Assembly (NCBI GenBank): GCA_946811695.1
Contig: OX328131.1
Location: forward strand, 10,081,953-10,145,952
Length of the DNA stretch: 64,000 bases
Reading direction: 5' to 3'
From: Gonocerus acuteangulatus
Taxonomy: Eukaryota; Arthropoda; Insecta; Hemiptera; Coreidae
A program made the position numbers and the translations under genes. This document shows positions 63,526 to 64,000 of the stretch, one piece after another; positions within the stretch are counted from its first letter, which is position 1; each line of letters starts with the position of its first letter. The notes beneath the pieces are model-generated. The model was not told where the DNA came from. It made no database searches and saw only the letters and a program-made list of their open reading frames with translations.

Positions 63526-63737
63526 CTTTTGCTTATCCATCACAATAACAACAACTCACAATAACTCACTGTTAGTCCAATATTCTTACATATTTGAGTA
63601 CACAAATAAAGTAGAGCTTCCAAAAACCCTGTTTCTTGATGAAAACAGTACTATTAACGTGAAATAGAACCACAAACAACTGCGAAAACACTTGTTATCA
63701 GCAATCACTATGTAACAAATGTCACAGGTATACCTTT

Positions 63738-64000
63738 CTATACCGCCTTTTTGACAACGACAGTGGCGCCGCCATCGGTAATGATAATTCCCAATTGGGA
63801 GAAATTACCAACGTTCACACCACATTGATTAGTACTGACATCTGTGAGTGTGGTTTGGAACTTTACCACAGTTGATGTGTCTTTTACCACAGTTGATGTG
63901 TCTTTTACCACAGTTGATGTGTCTTTTATCACAGTTGATGTGTCTTTTACCACAGTTGATGTGTCTTTTACCACAGTTGATGTGTCTTTTACCACAGTTG
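63738..64000 (-). CDS. Partial ORF with seven-residue VVKDTST repeats, open at the window edge
   Basis: The minus-strand reading is open from the window edge to a stop at 63738. It has at least six copies of VVKDTST (one VIKDTST), then a unique tail: VVKFQTTLTDVSTNQCGVNV, GNFSQLGIIITDGGATVVVK, KAV. The 21-bp DNA repeat (CCACAGTTGATGTGT...) keeps the frame. The tail is free of stops and of balanced composition, unlike nearby DNA, so it may be the C-terminus of a real Thr/Ser/Lys repeat protein. I do not recognise the family, and a non-coding minisatellite remains possible. Confidence 0.4.
   Translation of the reverse strand, partial: TVVKDTSTVVKDTSTVVKDTSTVIKDTSTVVKDTSTVVKDTSTVVKFQTTLTDVSTNQCGVNVGNFSQLGIIITDGGATVVVKKAV
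63863..64000. repeat. 21-bp minisatellite at the window edge
   Basis: CCACAGTTGATGTGT starts at 63866, 63887, 63908, 63929 (one change), 63950, 63971 and 63992. It extends beyond the window. The period is seven codons. Confidence 0.95.

Overview
The window looks like intergenic, repeat-dominated DNA from an invertebrate nuclear genome, most likely an arthropod. The evidence is AT-rich sequence, about twenty (AT)n tracts, tRNA-derived SINEs, LINE fragments with RNase H, Tigger/pogo, hAT, mariner, Harbinger-like and Ty3/gypsy elements, Penelope-like pieces, and a pseudogene of a protein family often repeated in arthropod genomes. No complete host gene could be supported. The only host-like coding candidate is a minus-strand C-terminal piece cut by the right edge. 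Species cannot be named from sequence alone.

Layout. 1-3.5 kb: end of a rolling-circle-like repeat, a LINE split by a hAT element, and an inverted pair of Penelope-type units carrying hammerhead ribozyme motifs. 3.7-16 kb: Helitron-like ends, tRNA-derived SINEs, a GC-rich retroposon with perfect 16-bp target duplications, a mariner fragment, a 147-151 bp satellite whose units mostly carry TGACGTCA, and a 73-bp minisatellite. 16.3-21.9 kb: a nest in which a Tigger/pogo transposon sits in a minus copy of the rolling-circle-like family, while a plus copy of the same family splits a LINE ORF at a codon boundary. 22.6-27.4 kb: about 67 tandem copies of a 71-bp satellite with longer-range duplication. 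27.4-31.5 kb: more of the same families and a 23-bp minisatellite. 31.6-34.5 kb: low-repeat sequence with no recognisable gene.

34.5-48.7 kb: DNA-transposon terrain. It holds two Harbinger-like MITEs, a 114-bp tandem repeat split by a SINE, two inverted copies of one hAT family (each with a different nested transposon), and a 1.4-kb foldback element. 49.6-50.2 kb: a pseudogene of an arthropod repeat-protein family. 50.66-57.24 kb: a young Ty3/gypsy retrotransposon on the minus strand with near-identical 0.66-kb LTRs, gag, protease, reverse transcriptase, RNase H and integrase. Its gag and pol share one frame, separated by a single UGA followed by CUA. 57.2-64 kb: repeats, a LINE tail, SINE2, a Penelope-like GIY-YIG endonuclease end followed by a well-formed hammerhead motif, and the edge ORF with seven-residue repeats.

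The parts do not form a host pathway. They record successive insertions, many datable relative to one another by target duplications or empty sites. The most interesting signals are the hammerhead motifs in intact and decayed states, the UGA-CUA gag-pol junction, the rolling-circle-like family, and the structured 71-bp satellite.
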